From: Desulfuromonadaceae bacterium UBA5613
Lineage (GTDB): Bacteria; Desulfobacterota; Desulfuromonadia; Desulfuromonadales; UBA2197
Assembly: GCA_002424625.1 (NCBI GenBank)
Contig: DIKR01000020.1
Coordinates: 458-11,902, forward strand
Reading direction: 5' to 3'
Length of the DNA: 11,445 bases
Below are positions 1-5,824 of this stretch, in pieces (within the stretch, counting starts at the first letter, position 1; every line of letters begins with the position of its first letter). The position numbers and the translations under genes are program-made. The notes beneath the pieces are model-generated. The model was not told the origin of the DNA, made no database searches, and was given only the letters and a program-made list of their open reading frames with translations.

Positions 1-606
1 TCCATTCTCGGCACCACCGGCATTGTCAAACCGATTTCGCATCAGGCCTGGACCGATACCCTTGAAGCGGCCCTTGATGTCGCCTGCGCCTGTGGTCAGC
101 GTAGCGTTGTCCTTTCGACCGGGCGGACAAGTGAGATGGTGGTGCAGCGCACCCTTGCCGCGGCGGGGATTTGCCTTGGCGAAGAAGCCTTCATCATGAT
201 GGGCGATCACGTCGGCTATGCCCTGCGCGCCTGTGCCCGTCGTCACATCACCACAATTATCCTGGCCGGGCAGTTTGCCAAACTTCTCAAGATCGCCTGT
301 TGTCATGAGCAGACCCATGTCAGTGCTTCCCGCCTTGACTTGCAAGAAGTCAAGTCCTGGCTGCAGGCGCAAAACTTTCCGGCGGCGAGTATCGAGTTGG
401 CGGAGCGAGCCAATACCGCCCGCCATCTTTTGGCGGATAGTGGCGCTGCCGCCCCGGCTCTCTGTGCGTTGATCTGTAATCGGGCGCAAAAATTTGCCCA
501 ATCCTTCGCCCCGGCGGCAAAGATACAGGTTTTTCTGGCAGGATATGACGGGGAAGTGCTATATTTCTCCGGCAACGATTCAATTCAGTCGAGGATATCG
601 GTATAA
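1..606 (+). CDS. cbiD: Cobalt-precorrin-5B C1-methyltransferase CbiD, C-terminal part (5' end outside window)
   Basis: CbiD transfers the C-1 methyl group from S-adenosylmethionine onto the corrin ring in the anaerobic (early cobalt insertion) branch of cobalamin biosynthesis, in the cytoplasm. The reading frame is open from base 1 and ends at TAA 604-606, giving about 201 visible residues of a protein usually near 360-380, so roughly the first 160 residues are missing. Family hallmarks are visible in order: LGTTGIVKP at the left edge, AALDVA, VVLSTGRTSEM, EEAFIMMGDHVGYAL, the LAGQFAKLLKIA segment, and a TH plus S-x-LDL stretch. The frame is intact and codon use is like its neighbours. The next gene, gspL, begins 7 bases after the stop and in the same frame, separated by TAA and two TTT codons. 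They may share a transcript, but a cobalamin gene and secretion genes have no functional link, so I read this as simple adjacency. Confidence 0.93.
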   Translation, partial: SILGTTGIVKPISHQAWTDTLEAALDVACACGQRSVVLSTGRTSEMVVQRTLAAAGICLGEEAFIMMGDHVGYALRACARRHITTIILAGQFAKLLKIACCHEQTHVSASRLDLQEVKSWLQAQNFPAASIELAERANTARHLLADSGAAAPALCALICNRAQKFAQSFAPAAKIQVFLAGYDGEVLYFSGNDSIQSRISV

Positions 607-612
607 TTTTTT

Positions 613-2007
613 ATGACGACACGAGCGATCGGCATCGATTTTGACGGCAGCATCTTGCGGGCTGTGGTCCTGCAGGTAGAAAAGGGGAGTGAACGCTTCC
701 TCCATGCCGCCCGTATCTCATGGGACGGGAGTGCACCGCTGGCGCCGCTTCTGGCCGGGGCGGGGGTGATTCCCGCCGTCGGCGATCGGGTGACAACGGC
801 GCTGCCGCCAGCCATCGGCTTGACCCGCACCCTGACCTTTCCCTTTAGTGACCGCCGCAAGGTCGCTACCGCTATTCCTTTGGAACTCGCCGCTCTCCTG
901 CCGATCCCCCTTGATGATTGTGTGATCGCCCAGCAGGAATCGATCGCCATGGGCACCGGCGTCAGCGTTGTTGCCGCCGCGGTGCCGGCAACAGCCGTGG
1001 CGCAGCTGGTCGGCCCCTACGATGCCGCCGGAATCCCCTTGCAGACCGTTGATCTCCTCCCCTTTGCCCTGGCCGCCGGCCTGGCTGCGGAGTTGGGTGA
1101 CGGGATAGCCCTTTGTCTCAGCCACGGCTGGGGGACGATCCTTCATCTTGTTGCCGGCCGCTTGCACGATTACCGTGTCGTCCCCCTGGCTGTGGATCTC
1201 CCCTCTGAAGAGCGCGCTGCCGGGTTGCAGCGGGAATTGACACCGCTGTTGCATGCCAGTCGCAGCACCACTCTGCGCCTCTTTGGTGCCGAGGTCGATG
1301 CTGCTCTCCTTTCCGGCCTGCAGAGCGCTTATCCGCAGCTGGCAGTCACGGAGTTGCGGCCAGAACGGGGGGCTGGATCTCTCGCCGGAGAATTCCTCCC
1401 GGCCCTCGCTCTTGCCCGGCGCGGGGCTTCGAGTTCAGCCAATGGCTTCAACTTCCGACGTGGCGCCTTTTCCCGGCACGGGGAAAGTGATGCGCTGCGT
1501 TCCCGCTTGCTCATTCTCGCCGGGATTGTTGCCGCTGCCGTCCTGATCCTTTCAGCTTCGGCAGGGGTCCGCTGGTGGAGCAAGGCGCAAGGGGCGGAAA
1601 GGCTCAAGCAGGAGCTGGCAACTCTGTATCGCCAGGCGATCCCCGGGTCGGGGGCGATTGTCGATGTCACACTGCAACTAAAGTCCCACCTCAACGAACT
1701 GACGCGCAGCAGCCGTCCAGGCGGCCAGCATCCCTTGCTGCGTCCGGCCGGGATCATGCGCGAGGTCTCCACCCTGCTGCCGCGGGAGATTCCGGTGACG
1801 CTGCGCGAATGGAATATCAGCTCTGAAGAGATCCGTATCGAAGCTCATGCCCCCTCCTTTGAAGCTGCTGACAAGATTGCCGCCGCTCTTGCTGTGTCCC
1901 CTCTTTTCAAAACCGTGCAGGTGACAGATGCCAAGAGCAGCGCAGATAACAGCCGCGTCGACTTTCGTTTGACCCTGACCAGCAAAGCGGCGGAGGAGTT
2001 GCCATGA
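613..2007 (+). CDS. gspL: Type II secretion system protein GspL
   Basis: GspL is the inner-membrane component that couples the cytoplasmic secretion ATPase GspE to the periplasmic assembly of the type II secretion system. The 464-residue product has the expected three parts. An actin-like (PilM-like) cytoplasmic domain starts with the nucleotide-fold strand AIGIDFDGSILRAVVL near residues 5-20 and runs to about 290. A single membrane segment lies at about residues 299-320 (LLILAGIVAAAVLILSASAG). A periplasmic ferredoxin-like domain follows to the end, with an ALAVSPLFKTVQV strand-helix-strand near the C-terminus. Length is in the usual GspL range. The ATG at 613 is chosen because the conserved first strand begins only five codons later. 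The ribosome site is poor: GAGGA at 591-595 is about 17 bases upstream, so translation may depend on read-over from cbiD. It overlaps gspM by 4 bases (ATGA). A PilM/PilN-like pilus protein is the alternative, but the following gspM and gspN favour type II secretion. Confidence 0.85.
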   Translation: MTTRAIGIDFDGSILRAVVLQVEKGSERFLHAARISWDGSAPLAPLLAGAGVIPAVGDRVTTALPPAIGLTRTLTFPFSDRRKVATAIPLELAALLPIPLDDCVIAQQESIAMGTGVSVVAAAVPATAVAQLVGPYDAAGIPLQTVDLLPFALAAGLAAELGDGIALCLSHGWGTILHLVAGRLHDYRVVPLAVDLPSEERAAGLQRELTPLLHASRSTTLRLFGAEVDAALLSGLQSAYPQLAVTELRPERGAGSLAGEFLPALALARRGASSSANGFNFRRGAFSRHGESDALRSRLLILAGIVAAAVLILSASAGVRWWSKAQGAERLKQELATLYRQAIPGSGAIVDVTLQLKSHLNELTRSSRPGGQHPLLRPAGIMREVSTLLPREIPVTLREWNISSEEIRIEAHAPSFEAADKIAAALAVSPLFKTVQVTDAKSSADNSRVDFRLTLTSKAAEELP

Positions 2008-2531
2008 TCGAGCGTCTCACCCCCCGGGAAAAGCTGGCTCTCGGCGCAGCCGGTGTCGTCGTCCTTCTGACCATCCTCATCGCCGGAATTATCCTCCCTT
2101 ATCGCGCCGCACTGGAGCGCCTTGACCAGCGGATTGTCAGTCGCCAGGGGCAACTCCTTGAAGCCCGAATCCTGGTGCAGCGCATCAAGGCAATGCAGGG
2201 GGAGGCGGCAGCGACACAGCGCAAGTTGAGTGCGGCCCCCTCCCTCCCGTTGGTTGCAACTCTCGAAGGCCTGGTTGCAGAAATTGCCGGTAAGGAGAAG
2301 CTTCTCGGCATTCGGCCGCAACCGGTGACGGCCCCGGCCGGCGTCCGGCAGGAGAAGGTGGAGTTGCAGCTGGAAAAAGTCCGTCTGGAGCAGTTGGTGC
2401 AGCTTCTGCACGCCATCGACAGTGCCAAAAGCGTTATGCAGAGTGACAGTGTCAAGATGCGCCCCCGCTTTGAAGATGCCGCCCTGCTTGACGTCACTGT
2501 CGTCGTCTCTTCCTTTGTCAAGGCTTCGTGA
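2004..2531 (+). CDS. gspM: Type II secretion system protein GspM
   Basis: GspM is a small bitopic inner-membrane protein that binds and stabilises GspL in the type II secretion platform. The 175-residue product shows the family architecture: a short cytoplasmic start (MIERLTPREKLAL, the typical 'L-x-x-REK/R' opening), one membrane helix at about residues 11-31 ending at ILPYRAAL, a heptad-like helical stretch at about 33-65, then a ferredoxin-like periplasmic domain with the KVELQLEKVRLEQLVQLLHAID segment followed by a final VTVVVSSF strand. GspM sequences are poorly conserved, so identification leans on architecture, length and position directly after gspL. The start codon ATG overlaps the gspL stop (ATGA, 2004-2007), a sign of translational coupling. 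The stop codon in turn touches the gspN start. No cysteine or lipobox is seen. Confidence 0.85.
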   Translation: MIERLTPREKLALGAAGVVVLLTILIAGIILPYRAALERLDQRIVSRQGQLLEARILVQRIKAMQGEAAATQRKLSAAPSLPLVATLEGLVAEIAGKEKLLGIRPQPVTAPAGVRQEKVELQLEKVRLEQLVQLLHAIDSAKSVMQSDSVKMRPRFEDAALLDVTVVVSSFVKAS

Positions 2532-3382
2532 TGCAGATACTGCGTAATTCTCCCTGGACTCTGGCGGCAACGGGCTTACTCGTGACCCTCCTCGCTTTCC
2601 TTTGTGGCTTCACCCTCTTCTTTCCAGCCGAGAGCTTGCGGCCGCGGCTGCAAGCGGAAGCAGCCAAACAGGGACTGCGTCTGACGGTCAAATCTCTGCA
2701 AAGCACTTTCCCTCCCGGTCTGAGCGCCAAAGATGTCACTGTCAGTGGTACCGCTGTGGAGAGTGTCGGTGTGAAGCTGGAGAAGCTGACTCTGGCGCCG
2801 GCCTGGTCGCGGCTGCTGCTCGGTAAAGCGGCTATCACTTACGACGCCGCCCTTCTCGGGGGGCGGATCAAGGGGGTGCTGCAGCGTCCCGGACCTTTGA
2901 CCCTGCAAGGGGCGGGGATTGACTGGCGCGGTGCGCTCCCCGGTCTCAGTGGCGGTGTCCTGGTGCTGCAGGGCTGTCGGAGCGATCTCAGCGTTTTCTG
3001 GCCGGCGCAGGCGGATGATGCCCTCCTCCTTTCTCTCGACTGCCAGCAGGCAAGAATCGAAGGGCTGTTCGGCGCGAAAGAGCCCTTGCTCCTCGGCAGC
3101 CTGACCGTCAAGGGGAGCGGCAAAGGCAAGGATCTGCGCCTGACTACTTTGGCAGCCAGCGGAGGACAACTCAACGTCGACGGCAGCGGCACCATTCTTC
3201 TCAACAAACCGTTTGGTCGCAGTCTCCTCAATCTCAATCTTGCCCTGCGCGGCAACCCTGGTCTCGATCCGAGCCTGAGCGAGCTGTTGGCCGCCTTTAT
3301 CCCGCCGGCCGTGGATGGCACCTCACGCCTGCGTCTGACTGGCACCCTGGCTGCCCCGCAACAGAGCAGTGTGAATCGTTAG
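2531..3382 (+). CDS. gspN: Type II secretion system protein GspN (AsmA-like)
   Basis: GspN is an accessory inner-membrane protein of some type II secretion systems, with a periplasmic AsmA-like beta-rich body; its exact role is not settled. The 283-residue product has an N-terminal membrane anchor at about residues 9-31 (after MQILRNSPW, ending LFFP). A periplasmic part rich in short beta strands and small-residue turns follows, with LRLTVKSLQSTFPPGLSAKDVTV near 50-75, repeated L-x-G/LTVKG patterns, and a C-terminal SRLRLTGTLAAPQ strand that resembles the normal family ending, so it does not look truncated. I take ATG 2531 as the start, overlapping the gspM stop TGA by one base. The GTG at 2528 is in frame immediately before it and cannot be excluded. 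It closes the gspLMN unit; no further secretion gene follows. The first 30 residues and gene order carry most of the confidence. Confidence 0.8.
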   Translation: MQILRNSPWTLAATGLLVTLLAFLCGFTLFFPAESLRPRLQAEAAKQGLRLTVKSLQSTFPPGLSAKDVTVSGTAVESVGVKLEKLTLAPAWSRLLLGKAAITYDAALLGGRIKGVLQRPGPLTLQGAGIDWRGALPGLSGGVLVLQGCRSDLSVFWPAQADDALLLSLDCQQARIEGLFGAKEPLLLGSLTVKGSGKGKDLRLTTLAASGGQLNVDGSGTILLNKPFGRSLLNLNLALRGNPGLDPSLSELLAAFIPPAVDGTSRLRLTGTLAAPQQSSVNR

Positions 3383-3419
3383 ACGCTGATAGATCCACTG
3401 TTTGAGCTTCCCCCTTTCT

Positions 3420-3447
3420 TTGAAACCCCTATAACCAAAGTTATAAC
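3420..3447 (+). promoter_or_regulatory. Candidate sigma-70 promoter P1
   Basis: TTGAAA at 3420-3425 and TATAAC at 3442-3447 are 16 bases apart, each close to the vegetative consensus (TTGACA, TATAAT). The -10 word lies in the palindrome GTTATAAC, so it might equally be an operator. If used, transcription would begin near 3454, upstream of the weak hairpin at 3476-3494. Confidence 0.3.
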
Positions 3448-3475
3448 TATAACGTCGCGCACAAGGCGCCAAGGT

Positions 3476-3494
3476 CCGCTGTCTGGCGGTTTTT
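3476..3494 (+). terminator. Weak intrinsic terminator candidate after gspN
   Basis: CCGC (3476-3479) and GCGG (3486-3489) can pair around a 6-base loop and are followed directly by TTTTT (3490-3494). An alternative pairing uses CGCCA (3467-3471) with TGGCG (3484-3488). Both stems are short, and the site lies about 95 bases after the gspN stop, so confidence is low. Confidence 0.3.
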
Positions 3495-3522
3495 GACGGT
3501 AATTATTCGGACCGGTTATAAC
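3493..3522 (+). promoter_or_regulatory. Candidate sigma-70 promoter P2 upstream of the DUF551 gene
   Basis: TTGACG at 3493-3498 and TATAAC at 3517-3522 are separated by 18 bases; each box matches the vegetative consensus at five of six positions. The -35 box overlaps the T run of the preceding terminator-like hairpin, a common compact arrangement. Transcription would start near 3529, leaving a leader of roughly 180 bases before the ATG at 3707. The -10 box is part of a second GTTATAAC palindrome (3515-3522). Confidence 0.45.
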
Positions 3523-3706
3523 TTGCGCCATACCCCTTCCTCTCGAACACTCAAGTGTCTTTCCGAATTTTCTTCCAAGAAATCAGTAGATTAATCCTTG
3601 TCGCTATTTTCGGCACTGCTCTTGCTAACATCGTTCTACATTCTTTGTTATCGATTTGACGCTGTCCGGCTGCGGCCGACAAAACTAGACCAGCAGAGGT
3701 AAAACA

Positions 3707-3910
3707 ATGGAATGGATCAGTATTAATGAACAGCTCCCCAGCGAAGAAGAACGCGTCCTTCTTTATACCCCCGAGGATGTTTTTGGCGATGATCATGCCT
3801 GTGTCGGCACCCGCGCTGCGATCCTGAGCTGCCAGCCCCTCTTTACCCATTGGCTGCCGCTCCCGACCGGGCCCTCCTCCCTGTCAGAACGATCCTGTTT
3901 CCGCGACTGA
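3707..3910 (+). CDS. Small DUF551-like protein
   Basis: The 67-residue product has the hallmark start and core of DUF551 proteins: EWISINEQLPSEEERVLLYTP near the N-terminus (family pattern W-I-s-v-x-x-x-LP-x-x-x-x-x-VL-x-y) and FTHWLPLPTGP near residues 46-56 (family pattern THW-x-PLP-x-PP). The function of DUF551 is unknown; members are common in phages and other mobile DNA, usually as small soluble proteins. The ATG has a good ribosome site, AGAGG at 3695-3699, seven bases upstream. The middle, between the two conserved blocks, is short, and the last dozen residues after PTGP show nothing recognisable. It stands alone between the secretion genes and the TRAP operon, with long AT-richer gaps on both sides and promoter candidate P2 upstream. 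No phage gene is nearby. Confidence 0.72.
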   Translation: MEWISINEQLPSEEERVLLYTPEDVFGDDHACVGTRAAILSCQPLFTHWLPLPTGPSSLSERSCFRD

Positions 3911-4068
3911 TAGCGTAGAAACAAAAAGGATTCTATTTTTCACTGGACACATCTTTGTAGATAGTGAATTCTGAAAATCATTTGGTACACTGAATGAGGC
4001 AACACTCAAGAGCCGCTGACTCCGCCTGATAGAGCCAGCCCCCCCTCACCCCACACATGGAGGCTCCA
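3911..4068 (+). promoter_or_regulatory. Leader and probable promoter region of the dctPQM operon
   Basis: This AT-richer gap has no reading frame. An extended -10 candidate, TG-G-TACACT (3983-3991), would give a start near 3998 and a leader of about 70 bases; no matching -35 box is seen. A loose sigma-54-like GG-N10-GT is present at 3945-3958 but lacks the conserved GC. A C-rich stretch (4036-4054) precedes the ribosome site. The dctP ribosome site GGAGG (4059-4063) can fold into a tiny TGGA/TCCA hairpin (4058-4068), of unknown relevance. Confidence 0.3.
4059..4063 (+). promoter_or_regulatory. Ribosome binding site that sets the dctP start
   Basis: GGAGG lies five bases before ATG 4069. An in-frame ATG at 4057 overlaps the site itself and would put four extra residues (MEAP) before the signal peptide. 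The MKFK start at 4069 is therefore preferred. Confidence 0.8.
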
Positions 4069-4725
4069 ATGAAGTTCAAGTCGTTATTGGTTATGGCACT
4101 GGTTCTCGCCTTTGCCGCCCCGGTTCTTGCTGAGCCGATCGTCATCAAGTTCAGCCACGTTGTTGCGGTCGATACCCCGAAGGGGCAGGCGGCGGAATAC
4201 TTCAAGAAGCTGGCGGAAGAGCGGACCAAAGGCGCGGTCAAGATTGAGGTCTATCCGAACAGCCAACTGTACAAGGACAAGGAGGAGATGGAAGCCCTCC
4301 AGCTTGGCGCCGTTCACATGCTCGCCCCCTCCCTCGCCAAGTTTGCTCCTCTCGGTGTCAAGGAGTTCGAACTCTTTGACCTCCCCTACATCTTCGATGG
4401 TTACACCGCGCTCCACGCCATCACTACCGGCCCGGTCGGCAAAAAACTTCTTGACAAGCTCGAAGTCAAAGGGGTCCGGGGGCTGGCTTACTGGGATAAC
4501 GGCTTCAAGGTGATGAGCGCCAACAAACCGCTGAAAAAGCCGGCCGATTTCAAAGGTTTGAAGATGCGTATCCAGTCCTCGAAGATTCTTGATGCGCAGA
4601 TGCGCGCTTTGGGTGCGATCCCGCAGGTCATGGCCTTCTCCGAAGTCTATCAGGCGCTGCAGACCGGCGTTGTCGACGGCACCGAGAATCCTCCCTCCAA
4701 CCTTTACACCCAGATAGATGCATGA
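4069..4725 (+). CDS. dctP: DctP N-terminal fragment (signal peptide and first two thirds)
   Basis: As written, this frame makes 218 residues. Residues 1-21 are a clear Sec signal peptide (MKFKSLLVMALVLAFAAPVLA, cleavage before E22). The mature part shows the DctP fold signatures: IVIKFSHVVAVDTPKG, YPNSQLYKDKEEMEALQLGAV, FELFDLPYIF, GVRGLAYWDNGFKVMSANKPL, then GLKMRIQSSKI with R167 (the conserved carboxylate-binding arginine of TRAP binding proteins), and VVDGTENPPSN with E206 and N207 in the ligand pocket. The last three residues (IDA) come from the shifted frame. Without the C-terminal helices that span both lobes, this piece would probably not fold into a working binding protein. Confidence 0.8.
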   Translation: MKFKSLLVMALVLAFAAPVLAEPIVIKFSHVVAVDTPKGQAAEYFKKLAEERTKGAVKIEVYPNSQLYKDKEEMEALQLGAVHMLAPSLAKFAPLGVKEFELFDLPYIFDGYTALHAITTGPVGKKLLDKLEVKGVRGLAYWDNGFKVMSANKPLKKPADFKGLKMRIQSSKILDAQMRALGAIPQVMAFSEVYQALQTGVVDGTENPPSNLYTQIDA

Positions 4726-5062
4726 AGTGCAGAAGTACGTCACCGTCTCCGACCATGGCTATCTCGGTTATGCGGTCATCGTCAACAAAAAGTTCTGGGA
4801 CGGCCTGCCGGCCGATATCCGCACCGCCCTTGACAGCGCCATGGTCGATGCCACCAAGTTTGCCAATGATATTGCCAAGCAGAAGAACGACGAAGACCTT
4901 GCCGCTGTCAAGGCGTCGGGCAAATCGGAAGTCACCTACCTCACCGCGGCCGAGAAGGCAGAGTGGAAGAAGGTGCTGACCCCGGTGCATGCGCAGATGG
5001 CCGACCGCATCGGCGCTGACCTGATTGCAGAAGTACAGAAAGCGACCGGTTTTAATAAATAG
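4718..5062 (+). CDS. dctP: DctP C-terminal fragment
   Basis: This 114-residue piece carries the end of DctP: MHEVQKYVTVSDHGYLGYAVIVNKKFWDGLPADIRTALDSAM, then the long helix through LAAVKASGKSEVTYLTAAEKAEWKKVL, and ends QKATGFNK. Its ATG overlaps the stop of the N-terminal frame (4723-4725), so ribosomes could in principle restart here. A separate product would have no signal peptide and would stay in the cytoplasm, so it is best regarded as the continuation of the same gene rather than an independent one. Confidence 0.75.
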   Translation: MHEVQKYVTVSDHGYLGYAVIVNKKFWDGLPADIRTALDSAMVDATKFANDIAKQKNDEDLAAVKASGKSEVTYLTAAEKAEWKKVLTPVHAQMADRIGADLIAEVQKATGFNK

Positions 5063-5071
5063 AGGATAGAC

Positions 5072-5103
5072 GATGCCGCTGTATCCCCGTATGCAGCGGC
5101 ATC
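5072..5103 (+). terminator. Stem-loop between dctP and dctQ (partial terminator or RNA-stability hairpin)
   Basis: A perfect 10-bp inverted repeat, GATGCCGCTG (5072-5081) and CAGCGGCATC (5094-5103), can extend by a T-G wobble and two A-T pairs around a 6-base loop CCCCGT. Only TTTA follows, so full termination is unlikely. Such hairpins between a binding-protein gene and its permease genes are commonly thought to reduce downstream transcription or protect the upstream mRNA, giving excess binding protein. Confidence 0.65.
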
Positions 5104-5149
5104 TTTACGTCCATTCATTGCCCGCGTGATTGGGGAGAAACTAAAGACC

Positions 5150-5824
5150 ATGATGAAATTTCTTGACCACCTGGAAGAGTGGTTGGTGGCGACGCTGATC
5201 GGTGCCGCGACGGTCATTATCTTCCTCTCGGTGGCCCACCGTTATGCCAGCGGCCTCGCCATTCCCGGCGTGCAGGACTGGCTGCTCAGCCTTAACATGA
5301 GCTGGACCCAGGAGCTCTGCATCTACATGTTCATCTGGATGGCCAAGTTCGGCGCTGCTTATGGCGTGCGCACCGGTATCCATGTCGGCGTCGATGTCTT
5401 TATCAACAGCTTGAAGGCTAAGGCCCGAGCGAAATTTGTCGTCATCGGCCTTTCCGGCGGTGCCCTCTTTACCTTTATCATCGGTTCCCTTGGCGCCATG
5501 TTTGTCTGGGAAGTCGGTATGCGTTATGCGGTGGCAACGACTTTTGGTTTTGACTGGCCCGATCTGACCTCCGGCCCGGTCTCCCCGGATCTCGAATGGC
5601 CGGTCTGGATCTTCTATTCTGCGATTCCTCTCGGCTCCTATCTCATGTGCTTCCGCTTTTTGCAGGTCATCCGTAATTTCCTCAGGACCGGCGAACTGCC
5701 GCATCATGACCACGGTCATGTCGACGGCCTTGATGACGAAATCCCCAAGGATGCCACAGAGGCACTGGAAGCGTACGAGGAGCACAAATTCGACCATGCA
5801 GGCCATCCCGGAGGTAAGTCATGA
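5150..5824 (+). CDS. dctQ: TRAP transporter small permease DctQ
   Basis: DctQ is the four-helix small membrane subunit that pairs with DctM in sodium-coupled TRAP uptake. From ATG 5150 it has 224 residues; an in-frame GTG at 5126 would add eight. GGGGAG at 5132-5137 is about 12 bases before ATG 5150, slightly long, so the start is not certain. Membrane segments lie in WLVATLIGAATVIIFLSVAHRY, LCIYMFIWMAKFGAAYGVRTGIHVGVDV, VVIGLSGGALFTFIIGSLGAMFVW and WPVWIFYSAIPLGSYLMCFRFLQVI. The segment SWTQELCIYMFIWMAKFGAAYGVRTGIHVGVD carries the family's conserved E-L and R/H-x-x-VD pattern. A hydrophilic C-terminal tail of about 45 residues is rich in His, Asp and Glu (HHDHGH near its start). It follows dctP by about 90 bases containing a stem-loop and overlaps dctM by 4 bases (ATGA). 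Confidence 0.9.
   Translation: MMKFLDHLEEWLVATLIGAATVIIFLSVAHRYASGLAIPGVQDWLLSLNMSWTQELCIYMFIWMAKFGAAYGVRTGIHVGVDVFINSLKAKARAKFVVIGLSGGALFTFIIGSLGAMFVWEVGMRYAVATTFGFDWPDLTSGPVSPDLEWPVWIFYSAIPLGSYLMCFRFLQVIRNFLRTGELPHHDHGHVDGLDDEIPKDATEALEAYEEHKFDHAGHPGGKS

Larger units (their letters stand above)
3383..3706. other. Gene-free regulatory-looking gap between gspN and the DUF551 gene
   Basis: These 324 bases are richer in A and T than the flanking genes and contain no convincing reading frame on either strand. They hold four TATAAC words (3430-3435, 3442-3447, 3448-3453, 3517-3522). Two of these lie in the 8-base palindrome GTTATAAC (3440-3447 and 3515-3522). There is also a weak terminator-like hairpin with a T run (3476-3494), a small ACACT/AGTGT inverted repeat at 3547-3558, and a bulged GC-rich hairpin (about 3664-3680) shortly before the next gene. 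I read it as the end of the gspLMN transcript followed by promoter or operator DNA for the downstream gene. No riboswitch or RNA gene was recognised. Confidence 0.5.
4069..5062 (+). pseudogene. dctP: TRAP dicarboxylate transporter binding protein DctP, frame broken by an apparent 1-base insertion
   Basis: DctP is the periplasmic solute-binding protein that delivers a C4-dicarboxylate or similar organic acid to the DctQM membrane complex. Conceptually joined, 4069-5062 encodes about 330 residues, exactly a normal DctP length, but the sequence changes frame near 4715. Up to GTENPPSNLYTQ (CAG 4711-4713) it reads in one frame. After it, MHEVQKYVTVSDHGYLGYAVIVNKKFWDGLP continues in the next frame from ATG 4718. 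The bases between are ATAG where the family would have a single lysine codon; removing T4715 gives CAG-AAG-ATG and restores TQKMHEVQ. As it stands the first frame stops at TGA 4723-4725. Both halves are otherwise well conserved, with no other stops, which points to a sequencing error or a very recent mutation. A programmed +1 shift at ATA-G is possible but unsupported. The substrate-binding arginine is R167. Confidence 0.85.

Noticed and set aside
602..607. Exact TATAAT just before gspL (possible promoter)
   Set aside because: The word overlaps the cbiD stop and lies 5 bases before the gspL ATG, so transcription would begin at or inside the start codon. The hexamer at the -35 distance (TTCAAT) is poor. 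Probably chance.
3551..3850. 99-residue minus-strand reading frame
   Set aside because: It overlaps the DUF551-like gene in antisense, has no recognisable motif and no good ribosome site; a shadow frame.
3945..3958. Sigma-54-like GG-N10-GT upstream of dctP
   Set aside because: The -12 element lacks the nearly invariant GC and the -24 element is not TGGCAC; dct operons elsewhere do use sigma-54, but this match is too weak to call.
3546..4010. 10-base direct repeat AACACTCAAG at 3546-3555 and 4001-4010
   Set aside because: Ten-base repeats are expected many times by chance in a window of this size; the flanks do not match.
4714..4718. Programmed +1 frameshift at ATA-G in dctP
   Set aside because: No recognised slippery sequence or stimulator is seen, and solute-binding proteins are not known to need such control; a single inserted base is simpler.
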